A stretch of 64,000 bases of DNA from Enterobacter_D sp963521185 (GTDB lineage Bacteria; Pseudomonadota; Gammaproteobacteria; Enterobacterales; Enterobacteriaceae). Under the pieces are notes generated by a model, which saw nothing but the letters and a program-made list of their open reading frames with translations, was not told the origin of the DNA and ran no database searches. The stretch covers positions 682,001 through 746,000 of the forward strand of contig CAUQTV010000001.1 in NCBI GenBank assembly GCA_963521185.1, given 5' to 3'. The position numbers were made by a program, and so were the translations under genes. Positions 34,992 through 43,495 of the stretch are shown one piece after another. The first letter of the stretch is position 1. Each line of letters begins with the position of its first letter.

Positions 34992-35957
34992 ATGAGAACC
35001 GTTAAGGTCTACGAAGAAAGCTGGCCGCTGCATACGCCGTTTGTGATCTCCCGGGGTAGCCGGAACGAAGCGCGGGTGGTGGTGATTGAGCTGGAAGAAA
35101 ATGGGGTCAGCGCGGTGGGGGAATGCACGCCGTATCCGCGCTACGGCGAAAGCGATGCTTCGGTAATCGCCCAAATCATGACCATTGTGCCCCAGTTGGA
35201 AAGCGGATTAAGCCGCCGGGAACTGCAATCGCTTCTGCCGCCGGGCGCGGCGCGTAATGCGGTAGACAGCGCGCTGTGGGATCTGGAGGCGCGCGCGTCG
35301 GGCCTTTCGCTGACGCACTACCTTAACGCCTCGCTCCCCGGTACCGTCATCACGGCACAAACGGTGGTGATTGGCACGCCAGAACAGATGGCGGCAAGCG
35401 CGGCGGCGCTGTGGGAGAAGGGCGCCAGGTTGCTCAAGGTGAAGCTCGACGACCGCTTGATCAGCGAACGGCTGGTCGCCGTGCGCGCCGCCGTGCCTGA
35501 AGCAACGCTGATTGTTGATGCCAACGAAGCCTGGCGCAGTGAAGGGCTGGCGGCGCGCTGTCAGCTGCTGGCGGATCTGGGCGTGGCGATGCTCGAACAG
35601 CCGCTGCCCGCCAGTGACGACGCCGCGCTGGAAAACTTTATTCATCCGCTGCCGATTTGCGCCGACGAAAGCTGTCATACGCGCAGCAGCCTGAAGACGC
35701 TTAACGGCCGCTATGAGATGATCAACATCAAGCTGGATAAAACCGGCGGGCTGACGGAAGCGCTGGCGCTGGCGGTGGAGGCCGAAAACCAGGGGCTGGG
35801 CCTGATGCTCGGCTGCATGTTGTGCACCTCGCGCGCCATTAACGCAGCACTCCCGCTGGCAGGAAAAGTGCGATTCGCTGATTTAGACGGTCCCACATGG
35901 CTGGCGGTGGACGTCGAACCGGCATTGCATTTCACCACCGGTCAGCTTCATCTCTGA
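34992..35957 (+). CDS. ycjG: L-Ala-D/L-Glu epimerase
   Basis: The 321-residue enolase-superfamily enzyme starts MRTVKVYEESWPLHTPFVIS. The catalytic lysine region LLKVKLDD, the metal-binding aspartate in IVDANEAW, glutamate in LEQPLP and aspartate in CADESCHT are all visible. It epimerises L-Ala-D-Glu released from murein peptides to L-Ala-L-Glu for reuse. MpaA, encoded convergently with a ten-base overlap, makes its substrate upstream in the same recycling pathway. GGAG precedes the ATG. Confidence 0.94.
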   Translation: MRTVKVYEESWPLHTPFVISRGSRNEARVVVIELEENGVSAVGECTPYPRYGESDASVIAQIMTIVPQLESGLSRRELQSLLPPGAARNAVDSALWDLEARASGLSLTHYLNASLPGTVITAQTVVIGTPEQMAASAAALWEKGARLLKVKLDDRLISERLVAVRAAVPEATLIVDANEAWRSEGLAARCQLLADLGVAMLEQPLPASDDAALENFIHPLPICADESCHTRSSLKTLNGRYEMINIKLDKTGGLTEALALAVEAENQGLGLMLGCMLCTSRAINAALPLAGKVRFADLDGPTWLAVDVEPALHFTTGQLHL

Positions 35958-36661
35958 GATGTCCAGCGCAGCAGGCCGGTCATGGCCGCCAAATAGCGCT
36001 CGCTGGCCTCGTCGTTGGACACGGGCGGGAACTCGGCGGTAATGCAGGTCAGGCCAATATCCGCGCACCAGCTGCCAAAAGAGCCGGGCGTTTCATACCC
36101 AACGCTGGTGACGTGCGGCAGATCAAACGCCTGCGCCATCCATGCGCCCAGCTCGCTCTGTGCCGGATCGTCAATACAGGCTAAGGGATCGTGAAACGAC
36201 ACCACCCAGGCCGGATGAATACGGTGGATCAACTGGCACAGCGCCTGGGTTTCCGGCTCGGAGCCGGGGGTATCTCCGGTCAGCAATACCACATCGCGCT
36301 CATCCGCCGCGCTGTTCCAGCGGTAAACCGTTTCCCCTTCCCGCCAGTTTGCCGACGGAAAGTTACGATTCAGATCCACGCCGTTGGCGTTTGCGCGCAG
36401 TCCGAGCTGGCTGCCATCGGGGTTGACCGCCAACACCACGTGATGGTGGCGTAGCGCGGGCGTCAGCGTGCGCAGGGCGCATGAGAGCGTGACCATCGCG
36501 GCATTTTCATCACCGTGCGTTCCCGCCAGGATCAGGCCGCTGTTGTGCGACGCCAGCGGCGCGGGAAACCAGATCAGCGGCGCGCCGAGCAGGGAGCGGC
36601 CATAGTGTTCCGTGCCGGGAGGAAAGGCTCCGCGTTCGGCGCGTGGGCGAGTAACGGACAT
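35948..36661 (-). CDS. mpaA: Murein peptide amidase A
   Basis: I start at ATG 36661 (MSVTRPRAERGAFPPGTEHY) because AAGG lies six bases upstream; an ATG two codons earlier abuts that AAGG directly. The 237-residue product is a cytoplasmic zinc carboxypeptidase (M14). The first zinc motif is AGTHGDENA, the conserved NPDG and LNRNFP stretches follow, a later zinc histidine is in VSFHDPL and the catalytic glutamate region is ITAEFPP. It cuts the D-Glu-meso-diaminopimelate bond of murein tripeptide. mppA, for uptake of that tripeptide, is divergent. Confidence 0.94.
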   Translation of the reverse strand: MSVTRPRAERGAFPPGTEHYGRSLLGAPLIWFPAPLASHNSGLILAGTHGDENAAMVTLSCALRTLTPALRHHHVVLAVNPDGSQLGLRANANGVDLNRNFPSANWREGETVYRWNSAADERDVVLLTGDTPGSEPETQALCQLIHRIHPAWVVSFHDPLACIDDPAQSELGAWMAQAFDLPHVTSVGYETPGSFGSWCADIGLTCITAEFPPVSNDEASERYLAAMTGLLRWTSQR

Positions 36662-36866
36662 AGTCATCCTTAAGGTGTCGTGTGATGCTTCAAAGTGTCG
36701 GGTATAAGGCGGTGCTTTTCAAATGGATCCGCAAAAATGCCCCGTTTTAGGGTTGAACGTGAGATTACAGCGAATTTGTTGCTGATGACATTTGCGTTTC
36801 AACGAGTTAAAACAAATAATTACCTCATCTTTTTACCTGCGGGTAATCATTTTCTGAGGGGATCTC

Positions 36867-38483
36867 ATGAAGCATTCCGTTTCGTTAACCTGCTGTGCGC
36901 TGTGGCTGTGCGGTTTTTCATCGGTGTCATTTGCCGCAGACGTCCCCGCCGGGGCCGTGCTGGCGCAAAAGCAGGAAGTGGTCCGCCATATTAAAGATGA
37001 ACCCGCCACGCTCGATCCGGCCAAAGCCGTCGGGTTACCGGAAATTCAGGTGATCCGCGATCTCTTCGAAGGGCTGGTGAATCAGGATGAAAAGGGCGGT
37101 CTGGTGCCGGGCGTCGCCACGAAATGGCAAACCAGCGACAACCGCGTCTGGACGTTTACCCTGCGCAACGACGCCAAATGGTCTGACGGCACGCCGCTGA
37201 CCGCCGGGGATTTTGTTTACAGCTGGCAGCGGCTGGTGGATCCAAACACCACCTCGCCGTTCGCCTGGTTTGCTGCGCTGGCGGGCATCAGCAATGCGCA
37301 AAAAATTATTGATGGCAAGGCCACGCCGGACAAACTCGGCGTTACCGCCGTGGACGCGCACACGCTACGGGTGCAGCTCGACAACCCCCTGCCGTGGTTT
37401 TCCAGTCTGACCGCCAGCTTCGCCTTTTATCCGGTAAAAAAAGCCAACGTTGACGCGGGTCAGGAGTGGACCAAACCCGGCAAGCTGATTGGCAACGGCG
37501 CGTATGTGCTCAGCGAGCGCGTGGTCAATGAAAAACTGGTCGCCGTACCGAACGCCCATTACTGGGATAACGCCAAAACGGTGATCCAAAAAGTGACCTT
37601 CGTGCCCGTCAACCAGGAAACGGCGGCCACCAAGCGCTATCTGGCGGGCGATATTGATATCACCGAATCGTTCCCAAAAAGTCTTTATCAGAAGCTGATG
37701 AAGGACATTCCCGGCCAGGTCTACACGCCGCCGCAGCTCGGCACCTACTACTACGCCTTTAACACGCAAAAAGGGCCGACGGCGGACTCGCGCGTGCGTC
37801 TGGCGCTGAGTATGACCATCGACCGCCGGATCATGGCGGAGAAAGTGCTGGGCACCGGTGAGAAACCCGCGTGGCGTTTCACGCCGGATGTGACCGCAGG
37901 CTTCAAAGGTACACCGTCGCAGTTTGAGTCCATGAGTCAGGCGGAGCTGAACGCGCAGGCGAAAATGCTGTTGCAGGCCGCGGGCTACGGTCCCCAGCGT
38001 CCGCTGGAACTGACGCTGCTCTATAACACCTCTGAAACGCACCAGAAAATTGCCATTGCCGTGGCGTCTATGTGGAAGAAAAACCTCGGCGTTGACGTCA
38101 AATTGCAAAATCAGGAGTGGAAAACCTATATCGACAGCCGCAACACCGGCAACTTTGACGTGATCCGCGCGTCGTGGGTGGGGGATTACAACGAGCCATC
38201 GACGTTCCTGTCGCTGCTGACCTCCAGCCACAGCGGCAATATTTCGCGCTTTAACGATCCGGCGTATGACAAGGTCATTAAACAGGCGTCGCTGGAAACC
38301 ACGGCGCAGGCGCGTAACGCGGACTACAACGAAGCCGAGAAAATCATTACGGAGAAAGCGCCGATTGCGCCGATTTATCAGTACAGCAACGGGCGGTTGA
38401 TCAAACCCTGGTTAAAAGGTTACCCGATCACCAATCCGGAAGACGTGGCCTACAGCCGCACGATGTACATTCTTAAGCACTGA
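36867..38483 (+). CDS. mppA: Periplasmic murein tripeptide-binding protein MppA
   Basis: The 538-residue OppA-like protein starts MKHSVSLTCCALWLCGFSSV with a signal peptide cut near SFA-ADV. Family 5 binding-protein stretches include DEPATLDPAKAVGLPEIQVIRDLFEGL and the closing SNGRLIKPWLKGY. It binds L-Ala-gamma-D-Glu-meso-diaminopimelate and passes it to the OppBCDF permease for recycling. GAGGGG lies before the ATG. The gene is divergent from mpaA with about 200 bases between them. Confidence 0.94.
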   Translation: MKHSVSLTCCALWLCGFSSVSFAADVPAGAVLAQKQEVVRHIKDEPATLDPAKAVGLPEIQVIRDLFEGLVNQDEKGGLVPGVATKWQTSDNRVWTFTLRNDAKWSDGTPLTAGDFVYSWQRLVDPNTTSPFAWFAALAGISNAQKIIDGKATPDKLGVTAVDAHTLRVQLDNPLPWFSSLTASFAFYPVKKANVDAGQEWTKPGKLIGNGAYVLSERVVNEKLVAVPNAHYWDNAKTVIQKVTFVPVNQETAATKRYLAGDIDITESFPKSLYQKLMKDIPGQVYTPPQLGTYYYAFNTQKGPTADSRVRLALSMTIDRRIMAEKVLGTGEKPAWRFTPDVTAGFKGTPSQFESMSQAELNAQAKMLLQAAGYGPQRPLELTLLYNTSETHQKIAIAVASMWKKNLGVDVKLQNQEWKTYIDSRNTGNFDVIRASWVGDYNEPSTFLSLLTSSHSGNISRFNDPAYDKVIKQASLETTAQARNADYNEAEKIITEKAPIAPIYQYSNGRLIKPWLKGYPITNPEDVAYSRTMYILKH

Positions 38484-38493
38484 TCCTAAGCCC

Positions 38494-38519
38494 CGCTGGC
38501 GCGATTCGTTGCGCCAGCG
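38494..38519. terminator. Bidirectional hairpin between mppA and the diguanylate cyclase gene
   Basis: CGCTGGCGC (38494-38502) and GCGCCAGCG (38511-38519) form a perfect nine-base stem between two converging genes. No strong T run follows, so efficiency is uncertain. Confidence 0.55.
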
Positions 38520-38520
38520 C

Positions 38521-40101
38521 TTATCCATTGCTGTGCGGATAGATTTCCCCGCCTTTACTGAACATCACCTTATTTCTGCCGCTCGCTTTGGCGTCGTACA
38601 GCGCCATGTCCGCCTGGCGCAGCGAGGCGTCCATGTTATTGCCATCATCCTGCAAACTGACAACCCCCGCACAGACGCGCAGCTGGTGCGCGAAGGGGAA
38701 ATCGGTCATCTCGACGTTTTTACGAATGCGCTCCGCCAGCGCCACCGCATCGGTAAGGTGCGTGTCTGGCAGGAAAAGAATAAATTCTTCACCGCCGAAG
38801 CGGTTGATGATGTCGCCGCTTCGGCACGTGGCACGCAGCAGGGCGGCAAGGCTTATCAGCACCGCGTCACCGGCATCGTGGCCCCAGGCGTCGTTAATTT
38901 TTTTGAAATGATCGATGTCGATGGCAATTAAACAGTGATTGTCGCTGTGGCGATAACGGCGGGTCAGCTCTTTAAAACCGCGTCGGTTATACAGACCGGT
39001 CAGCGGATCGGTCATCGCCTCATCGCTCAGCGTCGTCACCCGGTTGACCATCATCAGAACGTGGTGGTACACCGCTTCGCGCAGATTGGCCGCTTCAGCG
39101 TACCAGGCGTTGATCTCCGGCAGCGCTTTCAGCGTGCTGGTGCTGTCATCGGTGCGGGTCAGTTCCGCCAGTTTTTCAAGCGGCGTCGAGATGCGCGAGG
39201 CCAGCCAGGCGAGCAGGGCGATCATCATCATAACGACCGTCACCAGCACCCACGCCGCATTGGCCGCGGTGAGCGTCAGAATATGCTTTACGTTATCGGA
39301 TGTGCCGTAAATAAAGATATTCCAGTCGGTCTCTTTCAGGCTGGCGTAACCGAGCAAAAACTGCTGTCCCTGATGGCTCAGAAGATATTTCCCACTCTGC
39401 GTCTTAAGCAGTTTCTCTTTAAGATCCGGGTTGATTGGGATTTGCGTGCCGACCAGCGCCGGGTCATGGTTAAAAATGACCTTGCCTTCATCGCTGACAA
39501 TGCTCACCTGCGAGTTATCCTCGTAGAAATGCTGACTCAGAATGTTGCTCAGCATACTTTTCTTTTTCAGGTAAATCGTCCCACCGAGATAGCCCAGGTA
39601 GCGGCCGTCCGCGCTAAACAGCGGCTGTGAAATAAAAACTACGTAGTTCCCGGCGGCGGACACAAAGGGGCTGGAAATAAAGGGTTTTCGGGTGGCGATA
39701 GCGATTTTACTGGCGTCAGAGTTCAGTTTTTTCCCAACCAGATCCAGACTTTCCGGCGAGGCGGCGGCGATCACCGCATCGTCAGTGACCACTACCACGG
39801 AGTTAAAAAAGCCCGATTGCAGGCGCAGACGATCGGCTTCTTTATGTAATGTGTCGCTGTCATCCAGCGTGCTAATTTGCCGGGCGCTGTAGGCTAATTC
39901 TCGCAATGCGGTGGAAAAATAGTTGTCGGTGGTGTCCGCCAGTTTCCGTGCGTAGGCAATATTACTGCGCATCAGGCTGTCTTCAATGTTGCCTTTTTGA
40001 ATGATCCACAGCGCGCCGAGAAGAAACAGAGAGGTTAATGTGACCCCGCCGACGGAGAGAATAATCAACAGCGTGCGAAGCCTGAGCCTTTTTTGGGACA
40101 T
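38521..40101 (-). CDS. Membrane diguanylate cyclase with dCache sensor
   Basis: The 526-residue protein has a membrane helix at about 10-34, a periplasmic double-Cache-like domain (about 40-275), a second helix at 281-302, a short linker and a C-terminal GGDEF domain. The active-site motif is GGEEF at 436-440, and an RxxD product-inhibition site (RSGD, 427-430) sits exactly five residues before it, so the enzyme should make c-di-GMP and be feedback inhibited. The ligand of the sensor is unknown. The gene is next to dgcM on the same strand, where E. coli has the fnr region. I do not recognise a K-12 ortholog at this place. Confidence 0.88.
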   Translation of the reverse strand: MSQKRLRLRTLLIILSVGGVTLTSLFLLGALWIIQKGNIEDSLMRSNIAYARKLADTTDNYFSTALRELAYSARQISTLDDSDTLHKEADRLRLQSGFFNSVVVVTDDAVIAAASPESLDLVGKKLNSDASKIAIATRKPFISSPFVSAAGNYVVFISQPLFSADGRYLGYLGGTIYLKKKSMLSNILSQHFYEDNSQVSIVSDEGKVIFNHDPALVGTQIPINPDLKEKLLKTQSGKYLLSHQGQQFLLGYASLKETDWNIFIYGTSDNVKHILTLTAANAAWVLVTVVMMMIALLAWLASRISTPLEKLAELTRTDDSTSTLKALPEINAWYAEAANLREAVYHHVLMMVNRVTTLSDEAMTDPLTGLYNRRGFKELTRRYRHSDNHCLIAIDIDHFKKINDAWGHDAGDAVLISLAALLRATCRSGDIINRFGGEEFILFLPDTHLTDAVALAERIRKNVEMTDFPFAHQLRVCAGVVSLQDDGNNMDASLRQADMALYDAKASGRNKVMFSKGGEIYPHSNG

Positions 40102-40234
40102 GCCGGGTATTCATCAACAGAGAAGAAAACGGTGCGGGATTTTACCAAATCACGCTAAACATTGCTGTGGGTTTACAAAACGCGGGTTCAGTTTGGCATA
40201 ACAAACCCCGTCAAAAGACAGGGCTTTTTGCACG

Positions 40235-41455
40235 TTATGCGGCCAGCACTTTATTTCGTCCATTGTTTTTAGCCCGGTAAAGCGCATCATCGACCCGCTT
40301 AAACAGCTCATCCATATCTTCCTCGGGCTGTTTGCGCGCCACGCCAATGCTGACCGTAAAGGAGGGCAGACCGGGCATCTCAATACTGGCGACGGCAGCG
40401 CGGACCGACTCCGCCACCGCTACGGCATTTTCAAGCGCGGTATTGGGCAGCAACAACAAAAACTCCTCGCCACCCCAGCGGAAGACAAAGTCACCGCCGC
40501 GGCTGCACGACTCCAGCGTACGCGCCAGCTTCACCAGCACCTCATCCCCTCGCTGATGGCCGAAGCGATCGTTAAAGCTTTTGAAGTGATCGATATCCAC
40601 CAGCAGCAGGCTGAAATCAAGCGCGGCAGGCTGGAACGGCTCGGTGAGATGGTAAAACTGACGGCGATTAAGCAGTTCGGTCAGGGAATCGCGGTGCGCG
40701 GCGTACTCCAGCTCCTGTTCCAGGCGCTTCTGCTCGGTGATGTCATGAATAATGCACAGCATCAACCGATCGCCATAAATCTCTATCGGCCCCGCATAGG
40801 TTTGCACGTGGCGAATCGAACCATCGGCCAGCTTATGGATGAAGTTAAGCGGCTTGTGACCGCCGGGCAGGTGCGAAATCTCCGTCATCAACGGCATCAC
40901 ATTGCGCCCGAGGGCGTTAATTTCCCAGGTGTGCAGTTCGCACATCCTGTCGTAGGTGTAGCCATAAAAGCGCAGCGCGGCCAGATTGGCATCCACAATT
41001 TGCCCGTCGCGTGCGGGATCGATCAATAAAATGGGCGCGGAGGTGGTGTAGAAGAAGCGCGCATAAAATCCGTGCTTGCGGGGGCGGTAGGCGGTGGTGC
41101 GGGTGGTTTTTATACTGCTGCTCAGGCGACTTGCCATCCCTTCGAAAATTAGCACCTCGCCCCAGGGTTCCAGAGTGGCTAACGTAATTTTGCAGCTCAG
41201 GGTGGTGCCATCGTCCGCAGACGGCAGCGTCAGGATCTCGACGATATCGTCCTGCTTTTTGAGATGGGAGAGATACATCGACAGCTTGCGCTGGGCGTGG
41301 GCCGACCAGGTTCCTGTTCGCATGGACGTCAGCGAATGGCCGTCAGACAGCGTTAAGGCTCTGCTGTTCGCAAAGATAAGATCTTCGGTATCCGGATTAA
41401 TTATCCAGATGGGTGTTGACAACATGTTCAGCGCGTCAAGATGACATGGCAACAT
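40235..41455 (-). CDS. dgcM: Diguanylate cyclase DgcM
   Basis: I start at ATG 41455 (MLPCHLDALNMLSTPIWIIN), with GGGGG six bases upstream; a GTG two codons earlier is less likely. The 406-residue cytoplasmic protein has two PAS-type domains and a GGDEF domain. The segment YARFFYTTSAPILLIDPARDGQIVDANLAALRFYGY aligns with E. coli DgcM (YdaM). GGEEF is at 330-334 with an RGGD I-site five residues before. In E. coli DgcM acts with PdeR as a trigger that drives MlrA and csgD for curli and cellulose. It was placed here by sequence and by its position before zntB. Confidence 0.92.
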   Translation of the reverse strand: MLPCHLDALNMLSTPIWIINPDTEDLIFANSRALTLSDGHSLTSMRTGTWSAHAQRKLSMYLSHLKKQDDIVEILTLPSADDGTTLSCKITLATLEPWGEVLIFEGMASRLSSSIKTTRTTAYRPRKHGFYARFFYTTSAPILLIDPARDGQIVDANLAALRFYGYTYDRMCELHTWEINALGRNVMPLMTEISHLPGGHKPLNFIHKLADGSIRHVQTYAGPIEIYGDRLMLCIIHDITEQKRLEQELEYAAHRDSLTELLNRRQFYHLTEPFQPAALDFSLLLVDIDHFKSFNDRFGHQRGDEVLVKLARTLESCSRGGDFVFRWGGEEFLLLLPNTALENAVAVAESVRAAVASIEMPGLPSFTVSIGVARKQPEEDMDELFKRVDDALYRAKNNGRNKVLAA

Positions 41456-42158
41456 TGGCACCCCCTTTTTTTATACTTTTACTGGTACCGCGCAACAGCC
41501 ACATTTACAACAGAAATAATAGCTGCCAACGCACAGAGAACATACCTTAAAAAGGGTAGTCGGGCAGTTTTTTTTGTGATCCTGGCCAGCAAGTTTGACG
41601 GTTCTACTGCTGGCTCGCAAACCGGTTTTTTAAACCCTGAATCGCACCCTGCGCGTTGCCAGAGCAGGCGTTTCTTTCTATTATGACAACAGTATTATTG
41701 AGCGCTCAGATAATTACTTAGGAGTAGATCGTTGGTGCGCAATTTATTTTAGTGCGGCTAACCTAAAGTTTTCGAAATCTACACTTTAGCGTTTTTTTAT
41801 ATTTTTTTGTCAACGTGCAGCATGGTGCATTTTCACTCAGTGGTTAACTTTTTCAGTTAAATTATCTCCACGAGTTAAGTCGGGCTAAAGTTTATTTTAG
41901 GGTGCGGCTGTGATGGGCGGTATTCTCATAAAAACGTGCTTTTTTATATGATATATCATAGCGGTTTTTCCGGGGTATTTGCGCTAAAACCAGTTTTTCA
42001 TGCTGTCTGTTAATCATTTTAAGGATTTGGATCGCTCCCTTTCTAAAATTTCCCCACATTACGTGTGAACATGATTTACATTAAAAATGAGGGTGAAAAA
42101 GCGTATTTCGAATGCTATAAATCTAGCAACCCCACCCGACTTATTAGCAGGTTTATTT
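41456..42158. other. AT-rich 700-bp intergenic region between dgcM and the chemoreceptor gene
   Basis: No protein gene is convincing here. The stretch is much richer in A and T than its neighbours. It carries the dgcM promoter (a TATACT hexamer on the plus strand near 41472), an orphan terminator-like structure at 41523-41575, an inverted repeat CCAGCA/TGCTGG at 41585-41613, a 14-base perfect palindrome TATGATATATCATA at 41947-41960, and two TAAAGTTT octamers (41764 and 41886) without a matching flagellar -10. It may be a large H-NS-type regulatory region or contain a small RNA. Confidence 0.5.
41523..41575 (+). terminator. Orphan terminator-like stem with eight T
   Basis: CTGCC (41523-41527) can pair with GGCAG (41563-41567), enclosing an inner TACC/GGTA stem, and is followed by T8 (41568-41575). 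No plus-strand gene ends here, since dgcM is read leftwards, so the stem may end a short RNA that begins upstream. Confidence 0.4.
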
Positions 42159-43325
42159 ATGCTTAGACATATTAGTGTACGGACGTTCATCATGTTATTC
42201 CTGCTGAGTTCATTTGTGCTAATGGATATTATCGTGATCGTCGTCTCAAAAGACATTACGCTGATAACCGCACTCAGTGCTCTGTGGCTGGTGACGCTCG
42301 GGTTGTTATGGATGTACATGACGGTCTATTTAGTCTCGCCAATCAATACCGTGAAGAAGAGTATTGATGAAGTGACCGACGGCAATTTATCGATCACGAT
42401 CCCTGAATTTGGCAATAACTGCGCAGGCCGGTTAATTCCGGGCATCAACAGCCTCTCCAGCAACATCGCTACGCTGGTGCGCGAAATCCGCGCGTCCTCG
42501 CAGTCTGCGATGGATCTCTCCGAACAACTTCACGCTCGCAGCGCTGAGCTGTCGGTGAAAACCGAAGAGCAGTCTGCTGCGCTGATCCAGACCGCGGCCA
42601 GCATGGAGCAGATGGCGGCCAGTACAAAAAACAATGCGGAAAATACTCAGCTTGCCAGCCAGCGCGCTAACGATGCGACCCGCAGCGCCCGCAAAGGCGG
42701 CGAACTGATGGGGCAGGTGGCGACCAATATGCAATCCATTACCGATTGCGCACGGCAGATGAATGAGATCATCGGCATGATTGACGGCATTGCCTTCCAG
42801 ACCAATATCCTGGCGCTGAACGCGGCAGTGGAAGCCGCGAGAGCAGGCGATCACGGTAAAGGTTTCTCAGTGGTGGCGGGCGAGGTGCGTAACCTGGCAC
42901 ACCGCAGCGCTGAAGCGGCGAAAAGCATCAAATCGCTGATTGAAGTCACCGCCCAGAACGTCAGCCAGGGGGCCAGTGTGGTCACCGAGGCCGAGCATAA
43001 CATGCTCGAAATCGTTACCGGATCGGGCCAGGTGAGCCGACTGATAGACGAGATTTCTGTCTCCACGCTGCAACAGGAAAAAGGCATCGCGCAGATCACG
43101 CTGGCGCTGTCTGAGCTTGAAAAAGTCACGCAAAGCAACGTCGGCATGGTCGAAGAGCTTTCTGGCTCCTCGGATGTGCTGAAAAATCAGGTGATTGAGT
43201 TGCAGGGCAGAACGCGTAATTTCCGACTGGAGAGCACGCCGGCCGTTGAGGTCAGTAAACCTGTCTCCCTTCCGCTGGCGGTTGCGCCGCTGCTACAGGG
43301 TAAGCGCTTACGGCACTCCTTCTGA
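42159..43325 (+). CDS. Methyl-accepting chemotaxis-type receptor without a periplasmic domain
   Basis: I start at ATG 42159 (MLRHISVRTFIMLFLLSSFV), with GCAGG seven bases upstream, giving 388 residues. Two membrane helices (about 8-30 and 37-60) are joined by only a few residues, so the usual 150-residue ligand domain is missing. A HAMP domain follows (LVSPINTVKKSIDEVTDGNLSI), then a full signalling domain with the conserved hairpin GIAFQTNILALNAAVEAARAG. The C-terminus lacks the NWETF-type pentapeptide for CheR binding. A chemoreceptor gene is known at the same place near zntB in Salmonella. Its input is unknown; membrane or energy state is possible. Confidence 0.88.
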   Translation: MLRHISVRTFIMLFLLSSFVLMDIIVIVVSKDITLITALSALWLVTLGLLWMYMTVYLVSPINTVKKSIDEVTDGNLSITIPEFGNNCAGRLIPGINSLSSNIATLVREIRASSQSAMDLSEQLHARSAELSVKTEEQSAALIQTAASMEQMAASTKNNAENTQLASQRANDATRSARKGGELMGQVATNMQSITDCARQMNEIIGMIDGIAFQTNILALNAAVEAARAGDHGKGFSVVAGEVRNLAHRSAEAAKSIKSLIEVTAQNVSQGASVVTEAEHNMLEIVTGSGQVSRLIDEISVSTLQQEKGIAQITLALSELEKVTQSNVGMVEELSGSSDVLKNQVIELQGRTRNFRLESTPAVEVSKPVSLPLAVAPLLQGKRLRHSF

Positions 43326-43495
43326 TACAGGCTACAGCGATGATGAAAACCCGGGAAACCGGGTTTTTTTATGCGTTTTGTAACACATTAATTTCGCTTT
43401 TCTGAACGAATTCAGCGCGATGGCGGCTTTTCCGATTGCTTAACATCGGCGGGCGACTAGACTGTCAGCATGACTTTGCTGACTTCGGAGGCGCT

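Noticed and set aside
41764..41912. Two TAAAGTTT octamers as flagellar sigma-28 promoters for the chemoreceptor gene
   Set aside because: The octamers match the -35 element, but neither has a convincing GCCGATAA at the 11-base spacing; the best candidates match only about half the positions.
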